Position numbers and translations under genes: made by a program. Of a stretch of 64,000 nucleotides of DNA, positions 47,501-59,903 are shown piece after piece. The stretch spans positions 16,231,816 to 16,295,815 of the forward strand of contig CM064875.1 of NCBI GenBank assembly GCA_032719365.1. Direction: 5' to 3'. This DNA comes from Prinsepia uniflora (lineage: Eukaryota; Streptophyta; Magnoliopsida; Rosales; Rosaceae). Position 1 is the first letter of the stretch. Every line of letters begins with the position of its first letter. Below the pieces are notes generated by a model that was given only the letters and a program-made list of their open reading frames with translations, was not told the DNA's origin and ran no database searches.

Positions 47501-47680
47501 CATAGTAGGTTCTGCGCACTCTGAGAAGTCCGGAAGTTTTAGACGGTTCGTTTGGGAATCCCTTGTCCGGCTTACGTTATACATGGAGGTTGGATGTTAG
47601 TTAACCTTCGTGTCGCACGTGAGTTAGACGGAAGCATGACTTAACCCTTAATCTCGGGGGATTGGGGTTGGGTCGTGTCA
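44552..47680 (+). mobile_element. Solo LTR (3,129 bp) with TGCAT duplication
   Basis: It is flanked by TGCAT at 44547-44551 and 47681-47685. It begins TCTAACGATCCGTCC, with the canonical second base G changed to C, and ends TTGGGTCGTGTCA. Inside are the hairpin at 46026-46040 (GCGTG-AGGCC-CACGC), a GGGC-TTGAA-GCCC dyad at 46624-46636 and a TTAAAG dyad array at 46833-47073. Confidence 0.92.
46833..47073 (+). repeat. TTAAAG dyad array in the solo LTR
   Basis: GGGT-TTAAAG-ACCC at 46833 and 46863; GAGT-TTAAAG-ACTC at 46952 and 47060; GAGTTTAAAAACTC, an almost perfect palindrome, at 47006; a mismatched form at 46899. Spacing is looser than in the other copies. Confidence 0.85.
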
Positions 47681-47685
47681 TGCAT

Positions 47686-48480
47686 GCTGGAAGATGGGAG
47701 GGTAACGTTGTTTTTGGCTCGGTAGAGTGGAGGGCAAACTTAGTCAGTTTCCCACAGACGGTGCCAAACTGTTGATTCACAAAATGTGCCAACTTAGGGA
47801 GAGAATGCTGCTCTGCCATGTGCCTTGGAATAGACTTGAAAAAGGAGAAAACTGGTTGGTTGGTCAGAGTATAGGCACTAGTGTGGTACCAGCCCAAAGG
47901 TACTCCGACAGCTAAGTCCGTGGTCGGTCTGAGTGGTAAAGAGTGGTATTAAGTGTATTACCAAAGTAGTTGTCAATAGTAAAATGCTTAGTTAGCTTTA
48001 TACGCCGAATGGACCCCTTTTGTATGGGTGTGGTGAGTATAATAAATACATTCTCTCGATGTGGGATAAATGTCAGATGTTGTGGGGTCGACACGTGTAG
48101 GAGACGTCCACGTGTCGGTGTTGGCCAGGCCCTACTAGGGTTTTCTTGTCTGAGTGGGCTTGGGCCCCTTAGGCTTATGTTGGGTGGAGGTACTGGGCCC
48201 TCAGATCGGTCTAGGCCTGACATACCGACCGACGGAGGGTTGTCCTCCAAAGTCTGCCTGTGGCACAGTGCTAACAGAGGGCTGGACCTACTGATCGGTC
48301 CGGGCCATCGTTCCAACCGACGGAGGGCTGGGCCTTTGGAGTCGGTCTGGGCTGATGTACTTGGTAGTGGACTGGGCCATCTGATGGGTCTGGGCCCCTT
48401 GGTCGGTTTGGGCCGATATGGTGTGAACACAACAAAAGAAAGGAAAACAGAGATGAGCCAACACACTGATCTATTATGCA
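47686..48480 (-). mobile_element. Leader and LTR-like remnant of the gag-bearing minus-strand element
   Basis: On the minus strand a sequence GTTTGGCACCGTCTGTGGGAA (about 47785-47750) resembles the leader just after the LTR in Tat-type plant Gypsy elements. Higher coordinates include AAGGTACTCCGACAGCTAAG (47898-47916), also common in such LTRs, and a stretch rich in TCGGTCTGGGC-like words (48150-48420). LTR borders and orientation of the LTR part were not resolved. Confidence 0.45.
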
Positions 48481-48744
48481 TTTAAAGTAATCAATTTTAA
48501 AAGATTATTCAGTAGATAATACTGTTTCATTATTCTGATTCATCAAAATATCTTTTCCTACGCGTCTTAACGAAATACAAGTTCAATTTTCATTTCAAGT
48601 GCATGTTTTTTAGTAGAAACCATAGCCTAGGTTGTACTGATGGTTTATAAAACCCTAGCATTTCCACACATTTTCAGTTCATCAACATCTATTGATATAA
48701 TTGAGCTACTAACAGTTTTTTATATCAAGATGGCACATGATGAA

Positions 48745-51700
48745 TGTCAGGACCCACCCCGGTTTCACCCCGAAACCCGAGGTAAATCCCGCTCCCGTCT
48801 GACTCCCCGACGCAAAACTCAAGTAAAACTCACTCACATTCTAACCAGTCAAACGCAGGAGTAATTAGACACAAAGTCCCGAAGGTAGCATTTACAGAAC
48901 ATAGTACGAACATACAACGAAAATAAAACCGATAACTACACGCACACGAAAGCCTTTACTCTACTCTGGGAACCCTCACGCCACTTCTATGCCTCAGACT
49001 CTGCCTCGACGTCAAAACCCCACGCTAGCTCCATAACCTGGAGGGCAATCAAAACAGAAAATGTGAGTGGACCAGAAGGTACAAAAGTTCAAAAACCATT
49101 TTATAAGAAAACCGAGTTAAACCCTCCGTTTTGAAAACACATGCATAACCAGCAGTTATAAACACATTTACCAAATAACTGTTATAAAACATCATAAGAA
49201 ACAGAAACACTATAACGTAACATAAGAAACCATAATATGAGTATCAGAAACCGTGTCATAACCCATAACCACCAAATCATCATTTTCTCGATCAAACCTG
49301 CTGGATCTATCCGAGTCTTTAAACTCCCGAGTCTTTAAACTCAATCCAGGCCTTAATCATATCCGAGTCTTTAAACTCCCGAGTCTTTAAACTCAAGGCC
49401 TACGGGGGAAATCAATATATATCCGAGTCTTTAAACTCCCGAGTCTTTAAACTCAATCCGGGTCTTTAAACCCAATCCGGCCGGTCCCCCGTCACATATA
49501 TCCGGGTCTTTAAACCCAATATCCAGATCCAGCAAATCCAATCCCAAAACCATTTAAAAACCATTTACCAAATCCTCATCCAAACCCGAATCCGAAATCA
49601 CTGGTCTGATGCCCTTCCGGCGTTCAGAACCGTCATTCCGAACCCAAATCCGGAAAATATCTATTTTCATACCGAAACCACATGTAATCACAAATCATAT
49701 TTCATAACTCATTTATCATGATTTGAAAACCTTTATCGGTGGAAATCCCCATTTGTGGCATCAAAATCCGAAAACCAACATTTTCTCGAAAACCGTGCCA
49801 AAACCGTCTTTTTCTCGAAAAACGTGCAAACACATAAAATCATCATAACATATTCAATAAACATAGATTCATAAGTAAAACCATAAAATACGTATATAAA
49901 AACAGTTATGCATGCTCGAGTTTAAGAAAAGGGTCCACTCACAGTACTGAGCCCTACTCGCGTCCCGAACGTCCAGCCCGTTCCTCGGCTTCCTCGGGAA
50001 ATCCCGATCCTGTAAAACACCGCCAAATTACGTTACTAGCACGTCTACGAAGGTTCACCTAAATTCCCTCAAAATTCCCCGAATCCTAACCATAAGAACC
50101 CGGGACCCTAAACTTTCACCCTCGCGGAACTCAACTCAAACGACTTCCGATTAACCCGAAACCAACTCCATCGAACTCACCACAACTCCTAGACCAAAAA
50201 CTATGTTGACCGTTTCTCCCAGAACCGCCGCACGCGCCCCCACGCGCCGCCCGAAGTGGCTGCGCGTGGCCCCACGCGCCAGCTACAGTGCACCTTCAAC
50301 CTCACGTCGACCCGGTTCAACACAGTAGGCTACAGCTGAACCGGCGTCAACGGTTCTCCGCCGTACCTGCACGATTTCCTTCCCTTTCTTCACCTAAAGC
50401 TTCGTCCAACCTTAAGCTAACCATCCCCCTCCTCCTCAGAACTCGACACGGCCCCTACACCGTCGACTCAAACTCGAACCAGACGGCCTGAACTCCCCTG
50501 TTTCACAATCCAGTCACTCCGGTCACCCCCCGTCACGGTGACTGTCCCAGACTCTTCCTAGGACCTCACTGAACCTAATCCAACTCTTCTAAACCTTCGA
50601 CTCAGTCCCTGGGATCACGACTCTTGGATTGAAACAAAACGGAAAAACAGGGCACACAGAGTCCCTCCGTCGCCCAACCACCACCGTGCACTTCTCGTCA
50701 CGGCAACACAACCAGACGGTTCCTAGGACTCAACTAAAGCCCCTAAACCACTATAGACCCATCGATTCAACCCCTAGACTCACGACTTTCGATTCAAAAC
50801 TCGACGGGAAAACAGGGCAAGTTTACAAGGATAAGGAATTACCTGCAACCGTCCACCACCGTGCTCGCCGCCGCGGTTCCTGGAGTCCACAACGTCGCCT
50901 CAGCCTCCTCTCGAGGTCAATCACACTTACACACGGCCACAGCACCACCAGCTCCCTCAGTTCCTCTCTGTTTTTCTCTGAAGTTCCCGTGGCTCTCAAC
51001 TCACTCACACACCACCTGCACACTTCTAACCTTCTCAGCACCACCCCAGCATCTCTCAACCTCCTTCTGATCACTCTTCACTCACTAGAACTCATCAACA
51101 TCCACGATCAATCCTCAATTCTTCCTCACAAGCTCACCCTGTTTCTATCTGGGTCGAAGAACTCACACTTGCACGGTTGCACCCAAATAATTGGACCGTG
51201 CACACACTGGAACCCCCCAGAAACCACTCCACCTTTAGCACGTGTCACCATCCTACCCTTCAGCTCACATGTGGCTCAATCTCAACCCTTCATCTGTCCT
51301 TATCTGTTGCACACACCCCAGAGCACAAAAGACCAAAATGCCCTTCTGTTTTACCCAAAATTACAACTTTGCCACTACCTTTCTAGACCTGTAACTCCCA
51401 CATCGTACGTCCGATGAATACGTGCCGCCTGTCATCGAACTCAGGACGACAAGAACTATCTAACGGTCTTAGGTCAACTTACCAAAACCCGTTCGTATAA
51501 AAAGTCAACGTTTTCCCCCTAATTTCGCCAAATTACGGTTATGCCCTCAACATTCCGAACATCACAACTTCCTCCTCGGATGTCGGAATCGGGCGTGCCA
51601 CCTGCCTACGGATTCGTAACGTCCTCAACTACGTCCTGGTCACTGGTCAACTCCCATTTGACCACCCGAAATAAAAGTCAACATTTCTGCCCGACCCAGG

Positions 51701-51816
51701 GGCAAAATCGTCATTCTAAGTTCCCGGACCCCTCGGGACCACCTAACCCTTGATTAACCTTACTAATCACACCTTAATCACTCCACTTATCCCTATTCTC
51801 GGGATGGGTTGTTACA
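48745..51816 (-). mobile_element. Solo LTR (3,072 bp) of the gag-only element's family
   Basis: This copy of the 3833-6898 LTR runs from TGTCAGGACCCACCCCGG to GGGATGGGTTGTTACA and is flanked by the perfect duplication ATGAA (48740-48744 and 51817-51821). The dyad array starts at 49313 and 49329 (16 nt apart) and continues to about 49520. The GC-rich hairpin is at 50262-50279. A 262-codon open frame at 50629-51417 on the plus strand is antisense to the LTR. Confidence 0.95.
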
Positions 51817-51821
51817 ATGAA

Positions 51822-52508
51822 TATCCAATTTCTTAATCATTCCCACCACTTTCTCACAAACCAAAAGAATAATAAAACAAAACAAAAAGAATCGAAATTT
51901 CCCCATTGTTGGCATCTCTAAAGTAAATAAACTCTGCACTCCAAATTATAATCTAAAATTCAAAATTTTCAGTACAATAAAACCAAATTCATCAATCAGG
52001 AAGATTCATCAATCAGTACAATTTTCAGTACAATATAACCAAATTCATCAAAAGTTTCAATACAATAAAACTAAATTCACCAAATTCATCAAGCAATCAA
52101 GCAGACCCAGTCCAAGAATGCATATAATTAACAACCATGGTAGAAAAACATCAATCAAAGACACAAAAAACGACCAAACATGGCAGAAAAACATCAATCA
52201 GGGACACATAAAACGACCCAGTCCAAGAATGCACACAATTAAGTCAAGTAGCGAGGGAATTCTCAAAACACAAATGTGAACCCACTTCAGACCCATATCA
52301 TTAAAGTTATAGTACGAATATGAAAGTTAAAAGAATAAGATTATACAATATAAAGAGAAGATAAATTATTTTCCCAGAAGATACATTCAGTCATCGAAAC
52401 AAGTGTTACGATGTTAGCTCCGGGAAGTAAAATTTCAATCCATAATTGTTGCTACATCCGCTTACCAATTCCAACATGGTTTGGCTATGAAGTTGCAGTG
52501 GTCACTGA
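51822..52508. other. AT-rich spacer with short direct repeats
   Basis: No gene is seen. Short duplications occur, for example GACCCAGTCCAAGAATGCA at about 52106 and 52216, and AGAAAAACATCAATCA at about 52142 and 52183. Confidence 0.55.
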
Positions 52509-54625
52509 TGTAACGACCCGTCCCGAATATCGAGATTAAGTATTAACTAATCGTGGATTTAGAATGACTAATCAGGGATTAATCGAGAGTATTCGGACGG
52601 GCGGTGCGAAATGACGATTTTGCCCCTAGGAGTTGGGTGAAAAGTTAAATTTTGAATCGAACGGTCTAATGGACTTTAATCGATGACCGTGACGTAGATC
52701 GAGCCGTTACGAGTTCGTAAACAGACAGCACGTTGAAATCGGAGGTTCGACAGAGTAGTTAAGGGTCTAGAACGTTTTACGACACTATTCACGTAAATCG
52801 AGAAAAGAGGACATGTGGCAAGTTTGGATTGGATTGGAAATCTGGGTGGACCAATCAATGAGTGACACCTGTCCCTTATCTAATTGGCCCATTACCCCAA
52901 ACACTGGGATCCTATTTCACTCATCTCCTTTGTTCGATCAAACCCAAACCCGTGTGAAGCTTAACCCGTGCACCCAAAACTAACACCCACACCCTCCTAT
53001 CATCATCAATTACTATTGGGCGGTGAACAAAATATGGAGAGAACGGTGAGGCGATGATGATGGTGGCAACGGTGTCGATCGTCATGCACAGGGGCCTGGT
53101 TCGAAGACAAGGAACCGAATGCCCTGTTTTTGGAATTCGAAAATGGAAAGGCGTGACGTAAGGGTTGTTGATCGTTTTTGTGTTTTGGAGGTTGCTCCTG
53201 AGGTGAGACAAGTGTGGTGGTGCCACCGTAGTGGAATGTCATGGACGGTGGCCTGCAAACCGTAAGGTACGTTTTGTAAATTCAAAAATGGTCGTTCATG
53301 ATTCCTTGGTTTTCGATTGATGTTGATGAGTGGAATGTGTCTTGGAGGATGAAAGGAACTTAGAAGGCTTGGAAGTGAGGTCGGAGGTGGCCAAAAGCAT
53401 GGGAACTCAACGACGGATGTTGGCCGATTCAAGCAATCGAATGGGGAAGTATGATCTTAACTTGGTTTTCATGTTTTGAAATTATAAATCGATTAGCAAT
53501 GATTAGAGGAAGGTTTAGGAACGGAAACGGAGTCAAAATGAGTGAGTTAGGGTGTCGAACCGGTCATGCCGGTCCAGTTGGACCGGATTTGCAGGACCAA
53601 ACTGGATCAGGTTCGACCAGAGGTTGAAGATGAACAGTGCAGGCGCGTGAGGCCCACGCGTAGCGCCTTTGGGCAGTGCGTGGGGGACTTTTTCGGAAAG
53701 TGTTCAACATGTGAAATTGACTATTCGATGTAACGAATATTTTGGGACTGGTTTCGTATTGATCGGATGCCGTCTCGGTGTAGTTTTGGATGTCTAAAGT
53801 TTTAAAGCCTATGTAAAATACGTTTAAAAATTCGAGAAAATTACAAGGATTTAATGAGAGGTTAATGAGGTAGTTAGTAACCCTCTAGTATGGTTTAGAT
53901 ACGTTTGGAAGTCCCGGTGACAGTGATGCGGCTCGGAAGGGCATATGGCACGCGTATCGAAGAGGCAGCGTATCACGGTATATGAGTGGACATTGTTTTA
54001 TAAACTGTAATGCATGCATAACTGTTTTATATGTTTTATATACATGATTTCTATGATGATGAATGTGGTATTGGTGATTTACATATTTGTACCTATTTCA
54101 AGATGATTTCCGTATTTGCACATATATCGAGGTTTATGATTTTACTCTAGTTTTACGTGCTTATGGTTTCGGTGATGGTTTGATGAAATGATTTTGGTTT
54201 TGGAAAGATGAACTCGGGTTTGAGACCCATTTGAGTTATGTTATCGGGCTAGGGGCCCATTTGGTTTTCGAAATCGGGCTGAGACCCTTTTGAGTTATGT
54301 GATCAGGTCGGGGGCCCAGTTGATTGTAAAATCGAGCATGAGACCCAATTGTGATTTATAAATGCGATTTCGATCGGGGACCCTAAATGATTTTGGAATC
54401 ATGGATTTGTGATGATTTTATGGACGTTCCGGGAAGGGTCCTTTGAGATGTTTTGAAATGGCTATATAATACTGTTTTCCATATAGCATCTTGATACGAG
54501 GATATGTGGATGGTCTCCTCCAGATGTCTAGGACACTAGGGATGTCACGATGCATTGCCTATGATGGGTCATTATACGGAGCGACCGGATCGTATAGTAA
54601 CTCAAGAGCAGGATTGCTATGATTA

Positions 54626-54777
54626 GATGTCTGGGACATCAAACATCTGGGATGTCAGATATATGGATCCGAAGAGACCCCCGGGCATCACACGTTGCTT
54701 TTACCTTGAGATATGACGTTTGGGACGTCAAGCGTCTGGGATGCTAGGCATTACAGATGCTAGGCATCTGGGATGTC
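54626..54777 (+). repeat. Diverged TGG-loop dyad array, 16-nt spacing
   Basis: Units at 54626 (GATGTC/GACATC, perfect), 54642, 54715, 54731, 54747 (loop ACA) and 54763. Steps are 16 nt within each cluster. Most non-Watson-Crick pairs are G-T. Confidence 0.87.
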
Positions 54778-54912
54778 GAGGATGGTTATGTGGTAAATAT
54801 GGATTATTGGATTTATGAAATGTTATTTCGGTGTTTATGGATTTGTGTTTATGGATTTCGGCAGTGGCCCACTTGGTTCTAGATTTACGGATTTTAGTAT
54901 TCTATGGTTTTG

Positions 54913-57233
54913 TGTCAGGACTCGTCCCAAATCCCTCCGGATTAACGTGGCACGCGCTTGCTCCCGTCTGACACGAAGTGTGAGACTAGGGATAATTCCG
55001 TCTTTTGCTCAACCGGGGCTATCAGAGTACATTAGGATCGTAGAAGGAGGAGTGTGATGTCTTAATCTCTGCTACAGCCCGCATCCGCGATCAACTTGAA
55101 GGCCATTCAAAATAGTAAAAGTTGTGAGTAGACTAAAATAATATTTTAATAAAACATTTTCATAATAAGAACTTTATGTCCTTCACTAAAAGCATATGCA
55201 TTCAAAAATCATTTACCAAAATGTTCATAAAACCATTTGAAAACATTCTCAAAACCTTTCAAGGGTTCATGCCCGGTCCCCAAAAACTATCATGAACCAT
55301 AAATCCATTTGGGCCTTGGCCCAAAATCCATAAAACAATACATGATAACTTAGCCCGATACTACAGTCAACGGGGCTTTAAGCCCGATATCACAGCCAAT
55401 TGGGCCTCAAACCCGGATTCGTAAACCAACGGGGCCCTCGGCCCGATCGTACAACTCAAATGGACTCTCGGTCCGATTTCTCGTCAAATCAAATAGACTC
55501 CAAGTCCGAGAGTTTGCAAATCAAATAGGTCTCATGCCCGAGTTCATATTTCCAAATCTAAAATCCGTTCATTAAATCATCATTGAAAACGCATTACGCA
55601 AAGGAACGACATAAAGCCGAAAATCTCGAAAAACGTGCAAATATGTCAATCCTAAGCTACCACAATCAAATGCACTCATGGCATCACAAAACATGTATTT
55701 AAAATCATATAAAACATTTATCCAAGAAAGGTCAACTCACAGACTTTCTAAAGTCGCACCTCGATACGCGTGCCATAAGCCTCTCCTGGGCCAATCGTCG
55801 CCTCCGGGGTTCTCGAACCTGTCCAAATCGTAATAAAAGGTTACTAACTACTTAAATAACCCCACACTAAAGCCCCGTAATTTTCTCTAATTTTAACTAT
55901 TTTTAAACGCGCTCTGAAACCTTAGGACAACCCAAACTATATCGAGACGATGTCTGATCGACTCGCAACCAGTCCCAAAATGCTCATTACATTGAATAGA
56001 TGATTTCACATGTTGGAAGCTTCCCCAAAAGCCTCACCATGCTCCCGCACGTGCCCCAAGAGGGTCCTACACGTGGGCCTCATGCGCCAATGCATAGTGG
56101 TCGTCTCCTTCCTTCAGCCGACTAGTACGACCGGGCAGTTCGGCTTTTTCCTGCAACCTGGACCGGCGTGACCGGTCCAGCCTTATTTTTCATCCATTTT
56201 TGTCCAATCCTTTCCAATCCAATCCCAATCTAATGCTAGTCTCTTCCTAATCTTATTCCTTATCATTTCATGTTTTAAAAACTTAAAAATCACGTCCATA
56301 ACTCACCGGTTCGATTCGGTGAACAGTAGCCCCACCTTCCTCCGTCCATATCTCTTGACTCAGGTCGTCCTATGCCCTGCAAACCGGTTCAGTGAGGTCG
56401 TCTCAATCCCTAGAAACTGCTAGGTTCATTCAAATTGATCATTAAACGTCCAAAACTAATTTTTAAATTTCAAACCATAAACAAGTTCTCGGGTTACCTA
56501 GCCTCTGGGCTATCGCCGCCGTCCACGGAGGCCGGCCATCCTGCCCCTTGCGTCAGAGCCCCACACTCAGTCTATCTCACACTTAAGGAATAGATGAAGA
56601 TATGTGGGGATGATATGGGGTGGTGTTTGTGCGAGATCTGGTTTGGACGAACAAAGAAGGGAAGATGATATGCATGAACGTGTTTGTGTGTGCAATAGAT
56701 GAGTGACAGAGCCAGGGACAAAATATCTGGGGCCCATTAATGACAATTGGTGCTCGCCTCGTAATTCGTGCAATAGTGACACGGAACTTCCGTGAATTGT
56801 AACTTTTTCGTCGAACGTCCGAATTCGACGTACCGCCTGTCTACGGATTTGTATCGTCCCGATCTACGTAACGGTCCTTAGCCCTCGACCATCGGACCTC
56901 CCGGGTCAAAATTCAACTATTTACCCTTTTTCAACCAATTTAGTAAAGTACCCCTGAACTTCCGAACGTCATAACTTCTTCCTCGAATGTCGAAATCGGG
57001 CGTTCCACCTGTCTATGAACTCGTGACATCCCGGAGTACGTCACGGTCATCGACCAAAGTCCATTTGACTGCCTGAATGAAGAGTCAACGTTTCGCCCAC
57101 TCTAGGGGAAAAATCGTCATTTCGCCCTGAATGTCCGTTAATCCTCGTCTAATCCTCGTCTAATCCCCGATTAACCTCGCTAATCCGTCATTAAGTCTTA
57201 ATTAATCTTGATAATTAGAGACAGGTCGTTACA
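54913..57233 (-). mobile_element. Solo LTR (2,321 bp) with TTTTG duplication
   Basis: It is flanked by TTTTG at 54908-54912 and 57234-57238. On the minus strand it starts TGTAACGACCTGTCTC and ends ACGAGTCCTGACA. Dyads at 55373, 55432, 55462 and 55496 have different arms that still pair. It lies inside the LTR at 52509-60144. Confidence 0.93.
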
Positions 57234-57371
57234 TTTTGGGCTGAGTTCCCACATATATTTGGATTTACGGTTTTTGGGCTAAGGCCCTAATGGTTTATTT
57301 AAGTATATGGTTTGATTACTGGTTTTTGATTCCATGCATGCTTTTTAGTGAAGGGTATAAATATCTCTATG

Positions 57372-59903
57372 TGACAGGACCTGTCCCAACTGGACGTCGA
57401 TAACCGTGCCCGGTCCTGCTCCCGTCTGACAAGTCAACTAAATGCCCGAAACTACCCTTCAGTGCTTGCCAGACAAGGGATATTTGCACTGATTTCTGCT
57501 GCTACCTCCGCCTCTCGATCAGCCCCGAATGTCGTACCACGGCTTGGAGGGTCAATAAAACAGAAAAGGTGCGAGTGGACAAAACTGACCTTTATAAAAA
57601 CATTTGCCAAAATACATTCTTACCCTCTAGTTTTCACAAACGTACATGCATATCGTAAAACATGAGTAATAGTATGAAATCATTCAAGTATGAACAGTGG
57701 ACCGATAAAATCAAAACATATTTTCCCATGGTTTGTAAAACTCTTGTTCACCAAATCAGTTCATGTTATAAAACATCAAAATCCCGGCTCTCAGGCCAAA
57801 ACATGTGAAACATAATCACCTTGCCACAAAGACCAAAAACCCGTACTCAATACCGGTACGCCATCACAATCATCATCAATCAGCACTATTCACAAGTGCA
57901 CAGTCAATCAATCAATCCAATCAATCCGTACTACTCATAAGTGCACAAACTATCACACAATCACATCTGCACTACTCACAAGTGTTGCGCTACGCGTAGG
58001 CCAATATCCAGCCACACTCTCGGGATCAGACACCTCTGGGCTCAACCCTCGGGCTCAGTCACATCTGGGCGAACACATCCCCAGGCTCAGATACATCCGA
58101 GTGGTACATCCAGACTCAGTCACATCCGAGAAGCTGGCTTATCATAGGATCAACTCACAATCCTATAATCATATCCCCCAAGCTCCGGTCGTCTGGGTAA
58201 TCCCCCCAAGCTCCGACCGTCTGGGCATTTCACAATCACAAGGAAAACCATCTTGGGAATTACATCCCAAAACATTTCAATCAAATCTTGACTTCGTACA
58301 AAGTCAAGATCATTCCTTGACTGGGTCTCAAGCCCCAAAATAACATTTATACGTAAATCTTTAAAATCACATTTAAACTAATAAAATAATCCAGAAATCA
58401 TCATTGACTCACCAACTAAGTCCAAATATCATTTTAGAAATCCTTTTGACTCCGGGCCTAGCCCAAAACATCATTTACACGCTTCTCATAAAACGTGTCC
58501 GGAAGACTAATTAAAATAATCATAAAATCACAAGAAATCATACAAAATCATCAATTTCATCATATTCACATGTGACTCCAAATCCGAGTCAAAATCACTA
58601 TCCAGTTGGGTCTCATGCCCAAAATAACATTTTCACGCAAATCCATGCGTTTGCAATCTCATTTGCCATTTTCACGTAAATCCATTAAATCGACCTTTGA
58701 CTCATTCCCGAGTCAATACATCATTTTCAATCCCTAACTCATAAACCGAGTCGAAACATCATTTTCAATCAATTTCAATCCCGGACTCATAATCCGATTC
58801 CAAACATCATTTTCAACCAATTTCATAATTTCTCGAAAATTGTGCCAAAAATAATATAATAATCCATGAAATCGAGAAATCACCGGATTGAAACATCAAT
58901 CATGTCAAATCATATCAAATCATATAATAAAGCATTTAAATCATATATGCATGCATCACGGTTAGAAAACAAAGTCCACTCACACACACCGTCCAAACAG
59001 CCTGCTTTCTTAGCTGCACGTTTTTCCGTAAATTCTGGAAATCACAATTCCTGTCCAAAATCCCCAATTTTTTTGGAATTTAAATACGTATTTAACACGT
59101 AAATCAAAATTTCGGATACGCGGAACATTAACGAAACGATATCTGATTTCCTCGAAACCAGTGTCAAAATGTTCGTTACACTGAGAGGATTCAAAGTCAT
59201 GTTGACCTCACCTTGAAACAAGGTCGTACGCGCCCTCACGCACCGCCGTGAGTGGCTGCGCGTGAAACCCACGCGCCTGCAACAGTAGTTGTTTTTCTCA
59301 CCCGTTTTCTCTGCAAAACGGATCCTTTTGCCCGCGAATAGACCCGATTCAATTCCTAAAAATTCAACACTAATGCTTTCAATTGAACATTCATTTAGCT
59401 TCGATTCAAGTCTAATTAGAGTTCTGTAACGTTAATTACACAAAAACATACCTCAAATCAAACAACTCGAAGATGAACATCGAAGAACATCAGGCACTGT
59501 TCATCCTTCGAAATCCTTCAATGTCAATCGATTCCTTCAATTGATCCACCTAGTAGCTTCAGTGGATCATGAGAAACAGTTTCCCTTCAACAATTTTGTC
59601 GTTTGATCACTCAATGATCACGACTCAAGCTCGAACATTGCTTACTGTTACCAGACCCATTCAGAGCCAATTGGGCCTCAATTCACTTCGTTCTTTCGAT
59701 GAATCTGATCATGGCAATCCCAGAAGACTCAAATTGAACTCAATTTTGATCCTCAAGGCTCATAGTTTAAAATCCGAATTCCTCCCCCCCCCCCCCCCCC
59801 CCAAAAAAAATTTCGTTCGATTTCACTCAACTAATCCCAGATTAGTCATTCTAAACCATAATTAATTAATATTTAATTCCGATATTCGGGACGGGTCATT
59901 ACA
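57372..59903 (-). mobile_element. Solo LTR (2,532 bp) with CTATG duplication
   Basis: It is flanked by CTATG at 57367-57371 and 59904-59908. On the minus strand it starts TGTAATGACCCGTCCCG and ends GGGACAGGTCCTGTCA. It is related to the remnant at 31797-33484 and to the LTR at 62167. It has the hairpin GCGCGTG-AAACC-CACGCGC at 59258-59276 and dyads at 58287-58308, 58454-58464, 58574-58590 and 58699-58714. Confidence 0.94.
59784..59802. repeat. Homopolymer run of 19 C followed by 8 A
   Basis: A pure C19 then A8 tract in the solo LTR. Its length is likely uncertain in any assembly. Confidence 0.9.

Noticed and set aside
47912..48485. Overlapping long open frames on both strands
   Set aside because: They arise from a repetitive stretch rich in TCGGTCTGGGC-like words within LTR debris; neither has a known motif.
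50629..51417. A 262-codon open frame on the plus strand inside the solo LTR
   Set aside because: It is antisense to the LTR, low in complexity (Ser, Thr, Pro, His rich), has no known motif and is interrupted in the sister LTR copies at 1-2090 and 3833-6898.
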